The notes below the pieces were generated by a model. The model was not told the DNA's origin. It saw only the letters and a list, made by a program, of their open reading frames with translations, and ran no database searches. A stretch of DNA of 64,000 bases from an uncultured Muribaculaceae bacterium (lineage in GTDB: Bacteria; Bacteroidota; Bacteroidia; Bacteroidales; Muribaculaceae): assembly GCA_910578805.1 (NCBI GenBank), contig CAJTRS010000005.1, positions 1 through 64,000 on the forward strand, given 5' to 3'. Both the position numbers and the translations under genes were made by a program. Positions 42,115-51,688 of the stretch are shown here, piece after piece (the first letter of the stretch is position 1; each line of letters starts with the position of its first letter).

Positions 42115-43488
42115 TTATTCATCAAATTTTATGTGGTTCACATCTACAAGATTGATGCGGTTCATCTTAAGCCTGGCTTCCAGATACTCTCTGAAACGTT
42201 TGCGCTCTGACTGTGACATTGGCGACATGAACTGCACCATAGCCACATTGAGAGTATCGAGCGCTTGAGTCTCTACATTGGCAAATACGCAGCTGCTTAC
42301 AGCCACCTCCCCTATCTGGGGGAAAAGCACATGCACTTCAGGGGCTATCTCGGCACCGGCTCCATTGGAATGATCCACACGCGCCACCATGCGCCTCAAC
42401 GAATCGATCTGCTGTTGCTGCTGCATTATAGTGGTCTGCGCCAGTTCATACACATCACGTATGTTTTCCGACCGTATGTTATCGGCGTTGGCTATTGTAC
42501 CGCCCTGCACAAACTGCAGATGTGTCCCCTCGAGCCCGTAGAATTTCAACCGCGGCGCCAAAGCAAGTTCGAGGGAATCAATGTCAACAGGGTGTCCTAT
42601 CAGTGTCACGGTGATTATGTTGACTCCATTTTTGACCGATGTCTTCTCCGACAACACCTGTGTGTCAGGCAGCACACACTCTCGAGTCACAAACTCGGAG
42701 GCTTTCATGTTGAATTTGGTCTGACGCAGCATGTTATAAGTAAGCCATATGCTCGGCAACATGGTAAGCACGGCCAGCACATACACCACGCGGCGCACCT
42801 TGCGGGCGCGCTGATTATCGACCACGCTCTCCCCTTTGTAGCCCAAGAGTTTCACACCGATAAATGTGGCGAAAGCTATATATATGGAATTGATCAGGAA
42901 CAGATAACCGGCACCGAAAAAGTAGCTCAGCTGCCATGTGGCCAGACCATAACCCGCCGTGCATAAAGGTGGCATAAGGGCTGTGGCGATGGCCACACCG
43001 GGAATCACATTGCCCTTGCTGCGGCTCCCGATGGCCAGTATGCCGGCACCGCCGCCCACAAAACCTATCAGCACATCGTAGATGGTCGGCGACGTGCGGG
43101 CAAGAAGCTCGCTATGTCCCTCGCTCACCGGTGATATCAGAAAATATATGGTGGAGGCCACTATGGAAAATCCTGCGGCTATGGCCAGATTGCGCAACGC
43201 CCGCTTGATAAGATTGAAATCATGGATACCCACTCCCAGACCTATGCCTATGATCGGCCCCATGAGAGGAGAGATGAGCATGGCGCCGATTATTACGGCC
43301 GTGGAATTGGTGTTAAGACCGAGAGATGCTATAAGTATAGCCAGCACAAGTATAAGAATATTTGTGCCGCGGAATGACACATCTTCCCTTATCGAGGCCT
43401 CGGCCTCTTCCTGAGGCACAAGTTGAGAAGAAAGCGTGAAGTAATTTATCATGAATTTCTTCAGGCGGTCGGTAAAATTAGCTGTCAT
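42115..43488 (-). CDS. DUF389 / TIGR00341 family membrane protein
   Basis: The 457-residue protein has an N-terminal hydrophilic part, then about six membrane helices (residues about 45-260) containing the family core NSTAVIIGAMLISPLMGPI and GVAIATALMPPLCTAGYGL. The C-terminal 200 residues are soluble, with a coiled stretch (TIMQQQQQIDSLRRMV). The family is widespread and uncharacterised, with a proposed transport role. It lies between the flippase and the glycosyltransferase, all on the minus strand with gaps under 20 bases. Confidence 0.9.
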   Translation of the reverse strand: MTANFTDRLKKFMINYFTLSSQLVPQEEAEASIREDVSFRGTNILILVLAILIASLGLNTNSTAVIIGAMLISPLMGPIIGIGLGVGIHDFNLIKRALRNLAIAAGFSIVASTIYFLISPVSEGHSELLARTSPTIYDVLIGFVGGGAGILAIGSRSKGNVIPGVAIATALMPPLCTAGYGLATWQLSYFFGAGYLFLINSIYIAFATFIGVKLLGYKGESVVDNQRARKVRRVVYVLAVLTMLPSIWLTYNMLRQTKFNMKASEFVTRECVLPDTQVLSEKTSVKNGVNIITVTLIGHPVDIDSLELALAPRLKFYGLEGTHLQFVQGGTIANADNIRSENIRDVYELAQTTIMQQQQQIDSLRRMVARVDHSNGAGAEIAPEVHVLFPQIGEVAVSSCVFANVETQALDTLNVAMVQFMSPMSQSERKRFREYLEARLKMNRINLVDVNHIKFDE

Positions 43489-43506
43489 AGCTGAAACTGA
43501 ATTTAT

Positions 43507-45009
43507 CTATTTTCTCTTGACTAAAATGCCAAACACACTTCTAATGTTCACTTTTTCTATTTTCATGGCCATAAATACGAAAAGAGCCAGCATTACGGTG
43601 CGCACGCATACCTCCACAGGCATGTTGTCAACAGCCGCATGCAGAGCCACAGACGCTCCGTAGAGAGCCATGGCAGTAAAGAAATATATGGCCATACGCC
43701 CCACGTCGTAACCGATGGGATACTTCTTAAGTCCCACGAAATATGACGAAAGCATCATCACACCATAGCATGCAAATGCAGCCCAGGCACAACCCATGTA
43801 GCCCATGCGCGGCACGAGCAGCAGATTGAGCGCCACCGTCACGGCAAGACCGATAAGCGAAAACCACATGCCCCAGTGGGTGTGGTCGGTAAGTTTGTAC
43901 CACAGCGACAGATTGAAAAACACTCCGAAGAAAAATTCGGCAAGCATTATCACTGGCACCACCTTAAGTCCGCTGAAATAGCGTGGCGAGATGAAGTAAC
44001 GCAGAAAATCCAGATAAAACATCACCCCGAGGAATATCACCATGGCAAATATCACGAACCACTTCATGGCATCGCGATAACCCTGCAGACGGTTTTCACC
44101 CCTCTCCTTGCTCTGGGCGAATATAAACGGCTCATATGCGAACCTGAATGCCTGGATAAACATCACCATCACTATGGCTATCTTGTAGTTGGCTCCATAG
44201 ATACCAACCTCGGTCATGGCCGAAGCCTTGTCGCTGACAAGTTCGGGCAGAAGCATCTTGTCGATGGTCTGGTTCATGATACCTGCCACTCCAAGCACGA
44301 GAAGCGGCAGTGAATACAGCATCATCTCGCACCACAGTCGCCGGTTGAACCGCCATCGAAACCCGTGCATTTCGGGATAAAGCACTATCAGATTGAAAAG
44401 CGAGCTTATAAAATTGGCCAGAAATATGTAACCGATACCATAGCCTGGGTCATAGAACCACCCTATGCTTTCGGGTATGGTACGCCAAAGCCACGGACAC
44501 ACTATTATGAAAAACAGATTGAGTCCGATGTTTAGACCGATGTTGATAAGCCGCAGTGTGGCGAAACGCTTGGCCTGATGACGGAAGCGCAGCAACGAAA
44601 ATGGTATGGAGGTGAAAGCGTCCAATGCCACGGCCGAACCCATAAGGGCTATGTAAGAGGTGTGGTGCTGACATTTCAACGCACTGCTGAGCGGATCGAG
44701 CAACAACAGCACTGCCGCAAGAAACACCGTCGAACTCACGCCCAATGAAATAAGAGCCGTTGAATACACCTCCATGGGGTCTTTGTAACGGTCGTGGTTG
44801 GCAAATCGGAAGAATCCTGTCTCCATGCCGTAGATAAGCACCACAAGCACAAGCGCCACGTAGGAATAAATGTATGTTACCACTCCGTATTCGGCGGCAG
44901 CGAACGTTATGGTATAAAGAGGCACGAGACACCAGTTGAGAAAGCGTCCCAGTATGCTGCTAAGCCCGTAGATGGCCGTATCCTTGGCCAGACTTTTTAC
45001 TCCACTCAT
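43507..45009 (-). CDS. polysaccharide flippase (Wzx-like, MOP superfamily)
   Basis: The 500-residue protein has 12-14 membrane helices and opens with SLAKDTAIYGLSSILGRFLNW, the usual start of polysaccharide biosynthesis/MurJ-like exporters of the MOP superfamily. Internal segments such as VGIYGANYKIAIVMVMFIQAFRFAYEPF are typical. It should move lipid-linked oligosaccharide units across the inner membrane. Since mraY and lipid II handling genes are elsewhere or in the dcw cluster, a surface glycan role with the nearby glycosyltransferase is more likely than a lipid II role, but it cannot be excluded. Confidence 0.88.
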   Translation of the reverse strand: MSGVKSLAKDTAIYGLSSILGRFLNWCLVPLYTITFAAAEYGVVTYIYSYVALVLVVLIYGMETGFFRFANHDRYKDPMEVYSTALISLGVSSTVFLAAVLLLLDPLSSALKCQHHTSYIALMGSAVALDAFTSIPFSLLRFRHQAKRFATLRLINIGLNIGLNLFFIIVCPWLWRTIPESIGWFYDPGYGIGYIFLANFISSLFNLIVLYPEMHGFRWRFNRRLWCEMMLYSLPLLVLGVAGIMNQTIDKMLLPELVSDKASAMTEVGIYGANYKIAIVMVMFIQAFRFAYEPFIFAQSKERGENRLQGYRDAMKWFVIFAMVIFLGVMFYLDFLRYFISPRYFSGLKVVPVIMLAEFFFGVFFNLSLWYKLTDHTHWGMWFSLIGLAVTVALNLLLVPRMGYMGCAWAAFACYGVMMLSSYFVGLKKYPIGYDVGRMAIYFFTAMALYGASVALHAAVDNMPVEVCVRTVMLALFVFMAMKIEKVNIRSVFGILVKRK

Positions 45010-45029
45010 GCTCTTGGCGGATATAACTG

Positions 45030-46067
45030 TTAAAACAACGACAGTGTGTCGGAAAGAGGCTTATGCCCCAGATGGAGATAGGCAAGTTCGGTAACCTCGC
45101 GTCCCCGCGGCGTACGTTTTATAAACCCTTCCTTTATAAGATATGGCTCATAGACCTCCTCGATTGTACCCGGGTCCTCGCCGAGAGCCGTGGCAATGGT
45201 ACCCAGCCCCACAGGTCCCCCCTTGAATTTGGTTATTATCGTTGTAAGTATCTTATTGTCTATCTCGTCGAGACCGTAACGGTCTATGTTGAGAGCCTCG
45301 AGAGCATACCGCGCTATTTCCGGCTCTATCACACCGGTGCCCTTGACCTGTGCGAAGTCGCGCACACGGCGCAGCAGGGCATTGGCAATACGCGGTGTGC
45401 CGCGGCTGCGCATGGATATCTCATGAGCCGCCGCCCCCGTACATTTCACGCCGAGCAATCCGGCCGAACGCAGGATAATGCGTTCAAGCACCTCATGGTC
45501 ATAATACTCCAGATGACAGTTGATACCGAAACGCGCCCTCAGCGGCGATGTCAGCAACCCGCTGCGTGTAGTGGCCCCGATAAGAGTGAACGGCGACAAC
45601 GACAGCTGCACCGACCTCGCTCCGGGACCTTTGTCGATCATGATGTCGATTCGGTAATCCTCCATGGCCGAATACAGATACTCCTCCACCACCGGACTGA
45701 GACGGTGAATCTCATCGATAAAAAGCACATCATTCTCCTCAAGCGATGTGAGAATACCGGCCAGATCACCGGGCTTGTCGAGCACCGGACCCGATGTGAC
45801 CTTGAATCCCACGCCGAGTTCATTGGCTATGATACCCGACAATGTGGTCTTGCCTAATCCTGGAGGTCCGTGGAGCAACAGGTGGTCGAGCGCCTCACCA
45901 CGCATACGGGCGGCCGCCACAAACACTTTCAGATTCTCCACCACCTTGTCCTGTCCGCTGAACGAATCGAATTCCGAAGGGCGCAACGCCTTTTCCAAAT
46001 CCTTCTCCCCCTGCGGCAGACCGGCACCTTCACGTGCGCTCCTTATGTCGAAACCTTCATCGGTCAT
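45030..46067 (-). CDS. ruvB: Holliday junction branch migration ATPase RuvB
   Basis: The 345-residue AAA+ motor drives branch migration with RuvA. LRPSEFDSFSGQDKVVENL, Walker A HGPPGLGKTTLSGIIANEL, Walker B VLFIDEIHRL, sensor 1 LIGATTRSG and the arginine-finger region TSPLRARFG are followed by the winged-helix C-terminal domain (FIKRTPRGREVTELAY). Complete and of normal length. It is 17 bases downstream of the DUF4254 gene and 20 upstream of the flippase gene. Confidence 0.98.
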   Translation of the reverse strand: MTDEGFDIRSAREGAGLPQGEKDLEKALRPSEFDSFSGQDKVVENLKVFVAAARMRGEALDHLLLHGPPGLGKTTLSGIIANELGVGFKVTSGPVLDKPGDLAGILTSLEENDVLFIDEIHRLSPVVEEYLYSAMEDYRIDIMIDKGPGARSVQLSLSPFTLIGATTRSGLLTSPLRARFGINCHLEYYDHEVLERIILRSAGLLGVKCTGAAAHEISMRSRGTPRIANALLRRVRDFAQVKGTGVIEPEIARYALEALNIDRYGLDEIDNKILTTIITKFKGGPVGLGTIATALGEDPGTIEEVYEPYLIKEGFIKRTPRGREVTELAYLHLGHKPLSDTLSLF

Positions 46068-46084
46068 ACTTACACGGCACGCTC

Positions 46085-46690
46085 TTATTTGTTTCCGTAA
46101 AGCACCGGATTGGTATCGGGATCATTGTACATCTTCATCTGACGATATACCTTCATATACTTGCGGCCCGACTCAATGTCGGCAATAAGCTGATTGATGG
46201 CTGTCACAAGGTCCGTACGCTGCTCACGCAGCACGGCCAATTTATCGGCACACCGTGTCACGTGGGCGGGATCGGCGTCTGTTCTGGCCGTCTCCGCCTC
46301 CATGTGGTATATTTTGAGCGCGAGTATCGACAATCGGTCGAGCGCCCATGCCGGACTCTCCGTATTTATAGTGGCGTCGGGAAGCACCGGCACACCGGCA
46401 TACTTTCCGCGGAAGTAGCTGTCAAGCTCCTCTACCATATCTGTACGCTCCTGATTTGAGGCATCTATGCGGCGTTTCAGCGCAAGAGCCTCCACAGGGT
46501 CGATTTCGGGGTCGCGGATTATATCTTCCAGATGCCATTGCACGGCATCTATCATATTTTTTGCAAACAGGGTGTACTCGATAGAGCCGGCTGCAAACGG
46601 ATTCTCTATATGTGCATCTACATTGTCTGTATCGTGGTATCGGGCTGTTGACATTTCAAAAATGTCATAACATTTATCGGCAAAATCCAT
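46085..46690 (-). CDS. DUF4254 domain-containing protein
   Basis: The 201-residue protein matches the Bacteroidetes DUF4254 family along its whole length: KNMIDAVQWHLEDIIRDPEIDPVEALALKRRIDASNQERTD (cited in part) and the later ADKLAVLREQRTDLVTAINQLIADI. It is mostly helical and lacks signal peptide or membrane segment, so cytoplasmic. The ATG at 46690 (MDFADKC) agrees with homologues; upstream ATG at 46735 and GTG at 46744 would overlap the preceding gene. Function unknown; homologues are often near glycosyltransferases. Confidence 0.88.
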   Translation of the reverse strand: MDFADKCYDIFEMSTARYHDTDNVDAHIENPFAAGSIEYTLFAKNMIDAVQWHLEDIIRDPEIDPVEALALKRRIDASNQERTDMVEELDSYFRGKYAGVPVLPDATINTESPAWALDRLSILALKIYHMEAETARTDADPAHVTRCADKLAVLREQRTDLVTAINQLIADIESGRKYMKVYRQMKMYNDPDTNPVLYGNK

Positions 46691-46715
46691 GTCGTGGTTA
46701 TTTCTTGAATCAGGT

Positions 46716-48710
46716 TCATTGATTTGATGCGGCATCGGAAGCACCCGGACGTGGAGCCGGATTCGGCTCGGCCGGCTGGTAACGCTCTATCGCCTTTATC
46801 ACATCGCGGAGACTTATACGATCGGCGGCGTCAAGTTTTTTCAATGCTCGCACATTGCTTTTCTCTGTAGGTGTACCGGTGGATTTCCACAGCATATCGA
46901 TCATGGCAAGCGCACGGCTGTTTGTGGCCCGGCCTTTCACCGAGAAATAACTGTGGGCGGCTACGGCGGCTATATCACCCGATGATATGGCATCGATCAG
47001 AGCCTTGTAGCTGTCGGTTTTCAGTTCTGAGCGCTTCCACTCGGAGTTGGAGTTGAGATATGCTATATCGGCCAGCTCGTCGGCATCCGGTACACCGGAG
47101 ACAGGCGGAGCGGACACCGCGGAGGCCGCACTGCCTGAGGTTTCAGGTGACTCTGCCGAAGTTTCCTCCACAGACCGGGAAGACTTCACGGAATCTTCTT
47201 TGTCGCCACCGAACAGCATTATTCCGGCAAATATAATCAGGACTGCAATCAGCACAGCCAGTGAGTAACGCACCCACTTTTTCTGCAAAAGGCTTCCCGA
47301 CTGATCGTCTTCATCATAGCTGTCATCTGTATCAGGCGTGTCGAGAGCGAATTCCGGAGCCTTTCGCACCGATTTCCTATCCTCCCACATAGCCGAAGCC
47401 GCTTTCTCCATCACCGGAGCCACCGGTGTCGCAGCCGCCGTATCGGAAATATTGTCGGAAACAGATGAAACCTCAGACGCAACAGGTGATCCCCCGGCTG
47501 CTTTCATATCCACATTATATGTCTCAGGTTTGCTGCTCATAAGCCTGTAGGCACGGAAACCATGGAAATGGCCGGCACGCAGACCGCAATATTCCTTGGT
47601 GTTTTTCTCCATGGTCAGCTGAGATTCCATAACGCGGCCATCGCCGAAATCAAGCCGTATGAGCACCTCGCGTGCTTCGGGTTCCAGGACTATGTCGAGC
47701 GGCATGGCATCGGTAAGCTCCTGCGGAGTAAATTCATGCTCATAACCACCGAAATTGGTGGACTGCACGGCTATTATGGCACTGCCCTTTACAAAATCCA
47801 GATTTGTAACCTCAAATCCGTCCTTGTTGCGGTTGGCCGTACGGCCGTTGACCAATATGGTGTATGTGTCAATATTACTCCCCGAAGCTGATGTCAGCGT
47901 GTAGGGCACACGCATGCGGAATATTATTCCTGCATGCTCGGCATTGTTCACCACAAGGGCCGGACCGCTGATATGGACATAACGGTTGGTGTTTCCTACC
48001 TCGAAATCCACCGCCACAGGCTCGAATCCTTCGCGTGAGTATGTAATGGAGAGCCTGTCTGTAAGTTCCACGCGGTATGACGATGCCGTGACTCCATCGG
48101 GACATACCACCAGGAGCGACTTGTCAAGCGGTGTTGTGATTACCGGCATATTGGAATCTGGCTGCAGTGTCACAGACGCCGACACCACGAGCACAGCTTT
48201 GTATGCACCGTAGTCGGCTTGACGGGGAAATCCGAATATATTGGAGAGCTCCGACACTGAAGAGTAAGTGCGGCAGCACACTCCCGAAGCGTTTTCAGAG
48301 CGATCGGCAGTCCATTGGCTACGGCGGGGCGTTTCGGGAAATCCAGAATCGGCCGCAAGCTTCAGCATCAGCTCGTCGGTGAACGTCTCGCCGCTTTCTA
48401 TGCGGTGTTTCACGGCCGAAAGCATATTGATGACCTGACGTCCGCCCATAAGCACGTCGCTGTCCATGCGCAACGTCACCAGCATTACGGCGGTGTGAGC
48501 GGATTCATCGAGCCTGAAATACGAATACGATCGTTTCGTCCCGTCGTCCCACATCAGATAACCGGCATCAAGATCACGGAAATGTGTGGATATGTCGTGA
48601 AGAGTGGGAAGCGAGATAACCGGAGCGCCGTTGAAACTGTAGTGTACAGTTCCGGCCTCGGAACTTGTGTGGCTTACCGCTATATCTATGTACGAATATT
48701 TCGAGTCCAT
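46716..48710 (-). CDS. bitopic membrane protein of unknown function
   Basis: The 664-residue product is not recognised. It has no signal peptide; a single membrane helix (YSLAVLIAVLIIFAGIMLFG) sits at about residues 475-500, so some 470 residues are predicted on the cytoplasmic side and about 165 outside. The N-terminal part has mixed alpha/beta character and short repeats of beta strands (about 185-390) reminiscent of immunoglobulin-like domains; a Ser/Thr/Ala-rich acidic linker (about 400-470) precedes the helix and another follows it. The C-terminal domain (about 555-640) is helical. The ATG at 48710 is chosen over a TTG at 48725. It heads the operon with DUF4254, ruvB and the flippase. 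Confidence 0.7.
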   Translation of the reverse strand: MDSKYSYIDIAVSHTSSEAGTVHYSFNGAPVISLPTLHDISTHFRDLDAGYLMWDDGTKRSYSYFRLDESAHTAVMLVTLRMDSDVLMGGRQVINMLSAVKHRIESGETFTDELMLKLAADSGFPETPRRSQWTADRSENASGVCCRTYSSVSELSNIFGFPRQADYGAYKAVLVVSASVTLQPDSNMPVITTPLDKSLLVVCPDGVTASSYRVELTDRLSITYSREGFEPVAVDFEVGNTNRYVHISGPALVVNNAEHAGIIFRMRVPYTLTSASGSNIDTYTILVNGRTANRNKDGFEVTNLDFVKGSAIIAVQSTNFGGYEHEFTPQELTDAMPLDIVLEPEAREVLIRLDFGDGRVMESQLTMEKNTKEYCGLRAGHFHGFRAYRLMSSKPETYNVDMKAAGGSPVASEVSSVSDNISDTAAATPVAPVMEKAASAMWEDRKSVRKAPEFALDTPDTDDSYDEDDQSGSLLQKKWVRYSLAVLIAVLIIFAGIMLFGGDKEDSVKSSRSVEETSAESPETSGSAASAVSAPPVSGVPDADELADIAYLNSNSEWKRSELKTDSYKALIDAISSGDIAAVAAHSYFSVKGRATNSRALAMIDMLWKSTGTPTEKSNVRALKKLDAADRISLRDVIKAIERYQPAEPNPAPRPGASDAASNQ

Positions 48711-48780
48711 AAACTGATATTGCAAATATAATAATCAGACAACGGGCGGCACGCGGTATGCGCACCAACCCTATTTTGTG

Positions 48781-48788
48781 CAAAGATA
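48781..48788 (-). promoter_or_regulatory. -7 promoter element of the unknown-ruvB-flippase operon
   Basis: TATCTTTG on the minus strand, 70 bases from the start codon at 48710. A second match, TATATTTG, lies only 10-20 bases from the start and would give an almost leaderless message. Confidence 0.45.
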
Positions 48789-48825
48789 ATAAATATATGA
48801 TATAATGTATCGCCAATTCTATAAT

Positions 48826-48863
48826 AAAAGAGATTGTGACGCCCGTACAGACGTCACAATCTC
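48826..48863 (-). terminator. intrinsic terminator of the TonB-DUF5689 operon
   Basis: On the minus strand GAGATTGTGACG (48852-48863) pairs with CGTCACAATCTC (48830-48841), followed by TTTTATTAT. It lies 27 bases after the stop of the gene ending at 48890. Confidence 0.9.
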
Positions 48864-48889
48864 ACATAATGATTTCTAATCAGGTATTA

Positions 48890-51658
48890 TCAGTTGTCCC
48901 AGGACATGTTCCAAACGGCTACACGGTCCTTGTTGCCGCTGGCGGTCTGCGAATAGGCATTGTTGAGAATCTCTATCTCGAAATCACCTTTCACATTGGC
49001 GTCCATGGTGAAGGTATAGACTTTAAGTTTCTCTATGGAGTCCAAAGTCTCGGTCTTCGAAGCCTTTACCTCTCTGCCCTGCTTGATGTTGACGGTAAAC
49101 GCACACTTTTTCTCGGAGAAAGCGAATCCGTAGTTAAACGACAGCCGGCTGATACCGCCCGATATGGCAGGTGATGTCAGCGAACCCTGACGGGCCACAC
49201 TTCCGTCTATTACAAGCGCATAAGTGTCGGCCGATTCAAGGAAGGGGAACACCATGGAGTTGACATTGTCGCCGCCACCGGTGGCGAGAGCGCACCATTT
49301 GGCGGTCCAGCCGTCGGCACTGCGGTCGGTATAGACGTTGTTCTTGACATCTGAACCGGCAAAAATGCTGAAGTCAACGCTGTTGGCTCCTGTGACAGGA
49401 GGATCGGGAGTGACCGGCGGATTGGGTTCTTCGCCGCCACCGCTGCCTTCGCCGGCTTTCACGTCATCTACGCGATAAGTGGTGTAGTTGCTGCCGGTAG
49501 CCGCGCTGTAACGGAATCCGATATATATAGTGCCGGAGAATTGTGCAAGTGAGATGCTGCCCGATTCTACCCAGTCACCCCATGAACCGGTAGCCGCAGG
49601 TATGGTGGCGTTGAGTTTGGTGGCCTGGGCTGTGGCAGGGTCGGCCGAAGTCAAGGCAAACACTTCGAGTGTTCCGTTACCGGTATAACCTACCATGGAC
49701 TTGAACGAAAGAGTCTTCGACGACATGCCATCGACATTGAGCCCCGGTGACACGAGCCACGATTCGAAACCGTTCGCTCCGGGATTCTTGCCATTTCCGA
49801 AAGCGGTTATCTCGGCGGAGTTATTGTTGTTATATGTGCGTATGAACCACTTGGCATTGCCGGAAGTCTCCACAGCACTCCAACCTGCGGGTATGGCCGT
49901 GCCACCCTCAAAAGTCTGGTCGATAGAGGTCACCGTTTCTCCTGTCGGAGGAGTGGGAGTGTCACCGCCACCGGCAATTTTGTAATTATCGGTATTCTTC
50001 ACACCGGCCACTCCGAAATAGGCTATCAGCTGACCATGTACGGAAGCCACCTTCTTGAGGTTGCCGGGATTGCTCTTGAGATTGAGAGCGGCGCGGGGAT
50101 TGGTTCCGGACACAAGCTGTATGGGCAGACACTTGGTGTAGTCGGTCTCATCGGGCGTGGTGGCGAGAAGTATGTTGGACTCACTCGATGCGGGAACTGT
50201 GAACAGAGCTTCGCTGAGAGCTTTGTCAGGCACATAGCCAACGATGTAGCCGCTCACCCATTTGTCGGGAGTGTTGACATTCTTACCCATGGCAAGCACC
50301 TGAGCGGGGTTGTAAGGTTTGGCCTCAGAGCCGTCGCCTTCGGGTATCTCGCCTTCAGGGGTATCACCTCCCGGTATCGTGACGTCTTCAATACGGAATT
50401 CATTGGCAGCGCCTGTGTTTCCGTTAAAGGCATTCATGCCGAGATCGGTGCCCGGTGTGGCCATAATCCATATCTGCTTCTGATAGTTGGAGGGAACATC
50501 GCGCAGGTTGCCGTATTCGCGCAGCGGAGAGCCTTGCGGCAGACGCAGCAGCATACAGTCTTCTAGCGATTTGGATTCGGCATTCTGCCCTATGACCAAA
50601 GTATTGTTGACCTCGGCATCGGCGCCCCACAGGATATCGTCAGGCGAAGAAACTGTCTGCACACCGGCTTTGAGCGAGCCGACTATGTAACCGGTGAACC
50701 AACCCGACTTGGGAGCCTGCGAGGCTATCATTTCTATACCCTCGGCCACACTGTAGGGATTGGTTTCCGTGCCCTTGGGCAGAGTGGGATTGCCGAAATT
50801 AAGAAGGTCGTCGGTGGAACGGAGCTGCAGACGGTATTTGTTGGCTTTCTCCTTGGAATCATAATATGATGTGATGATACCGACAACGTCACCCGAACCT
50901 TCGGGAAGCGGAGTGCTCCAGAAATTGGCGTAACCCGAGGTGCGCACATTGATTGATGCGTTGGAGGAGTTCAGAAGAACACGGTCGGTGCTGCTGACCT
51001 TGTGGGCAGTACAGAACGAAGCCTTTCCGCCTTCCTCGAAGTGAACATTGTTGAAACGCACGAGCTGACTCTGGTATTTGCGGAGTCCCTCGGGCGTAAT
51101 GGCATCGAGATCGCCGAAATCAAGCACAAGGGTGTCTATCTTGGCGGGCTGAGGAAAGCCGTTGAGCTGCGAGTGCTCATCAAAGAACTCGCGGGGCATG
51201 AATGATGCCTGCCAGCCATAAGCGGCTGAATATTCGGGGAAACCAAGCTGCTGGAGAGTGCTGTATTTACCCATATACATGCCGGTCACATCAATAACCA
51301 CTTCCTGACCAATACGATAGTCAAGATACAGGTTATAACTATAGATGGACATGGAGAGTGCGGCAGTCTCGTCCTGAATGATAAGGCTGCGGAATATATT
51401 GCCCGCGGCGTCATCACTGATCACACGTCCGGAGATCACGATATGCTCGCCGGCCTCATTAAGCTTAACTTCCTCTATGTAATTGTCTTCGTCGTTCCAA
51501 TACTTGAGTTTTAGTTCGGCGATGGTTGTATTAGGCTTCAGGGTGGCCACGGGAGCAGTCATGTCGGGAGCGTCGATGTCGTCCTGACATGCGGTAAATC
51601 CCGAACACATCGCCAAGGCGGTCAGCGTCAAGCCTATATATTTCCTTATATTTCTCAT
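48890..51658 (-). CDS. large DUF5689-type surface lipoprotein with jelly-roll domain
   Basis: The 922-residue protein starts with a lipoprotein signal (FTAC, Cys24; next residues QDDID). A DUF5689-like region (about 45-290) is followed by two OB-like repeats resembling DUF6359 (about 297-440 and 447-570; KWVSGYIVGYVPDKAL in the second), then a choice-of-anchor/MAM-like jelly roll (about 585-750: FESWLVSPGLNVDGMSSKTL), a Pro/Gly-rich linker and a last beta-rich domain (about 770-922). It is probably displayed on the cell surface beside the TonB receptor. The two-repeat architecture is shared with the protein encoded just upstream, a sign of duplication. Confidence 0.82.
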   Translation of the reverse strand: MRNIRKYIGLTLTALAMCSGFTACQDDIDAPDMTAPVATLKPNTTIAELKLKYWNDEDNYIEEVKLNEAGEHIVISGRVISDDAAGNIFRSLIIQDETAALSMSIYSYNLYLDYRIGQEVVIDVTGMYMGKYSTLQQLGFPEYSAAYGWQASFMPREFFDEHSQLNGFPQPAKIDTLVLDFGDLDAITPEGLRKYQSQLVRFNNVHFEEGGKASFCTAHKVSSTDRVLLNSSNASINVRTSGYANFWSTPLPEGSGDVVGIITSYYDSKEKANKYRLQLRSTDDLLNFGNPTLPKGTETNPYSVAEGIEMIASQAPKSGWFTGYIVGSLKAGVQTVSSPDDILWGADAEVNNTLVIGQNAESKSLEDCMLLRLPQGSPLREYGNLRDVPSNYQKQIWIMATPGTDLGMNAFNGNTGAANEFRIEDVTIPGGDTPEGEIPEGDGSEAKPYNPAQVLAMGKNVNTPDKWVSGYIVGYVPDKALSEALFTVPASSESNILLATTPDETDYTKCLPIQLVSGTNPRAALNLKSNPGNLKKVASVHGQLIAYFGVAGVKNTDNYKIAGGGDTPTPPTGETVTSIDQTFEGGTAIPAGWSAVETSGNAKWFIRTYNNNNSAEITAFGNGKNPGANGFESWLVSPGLNVDGMSSKTLSFKSMVGYTGNGTLEVFALTSADPATAQATKLNATIPAATGSWGDWVESGSISLAQFSGTIYIGFRYSAATGSNYTTYRVDDVKAGEGSGGGEEPNPPVTPDPPVTGANSVDFSIFAGSDVKNNVYTDRSADGWTAKWCALATGGGDNVNSMVFPFLESADTYALVIDGSVARQGSLTSPAISGGISRLSFNYGFAFSEKKCAFTVNIKQGREVKASKTETLDSIEKLKVYTFTMDANVKGDFEIEILNNAYSQTASGNKDRVAVWNMSWDN

Positions 51659-51688
51659 CGTTATATTATATAAAATAAGGTGTGGAGA

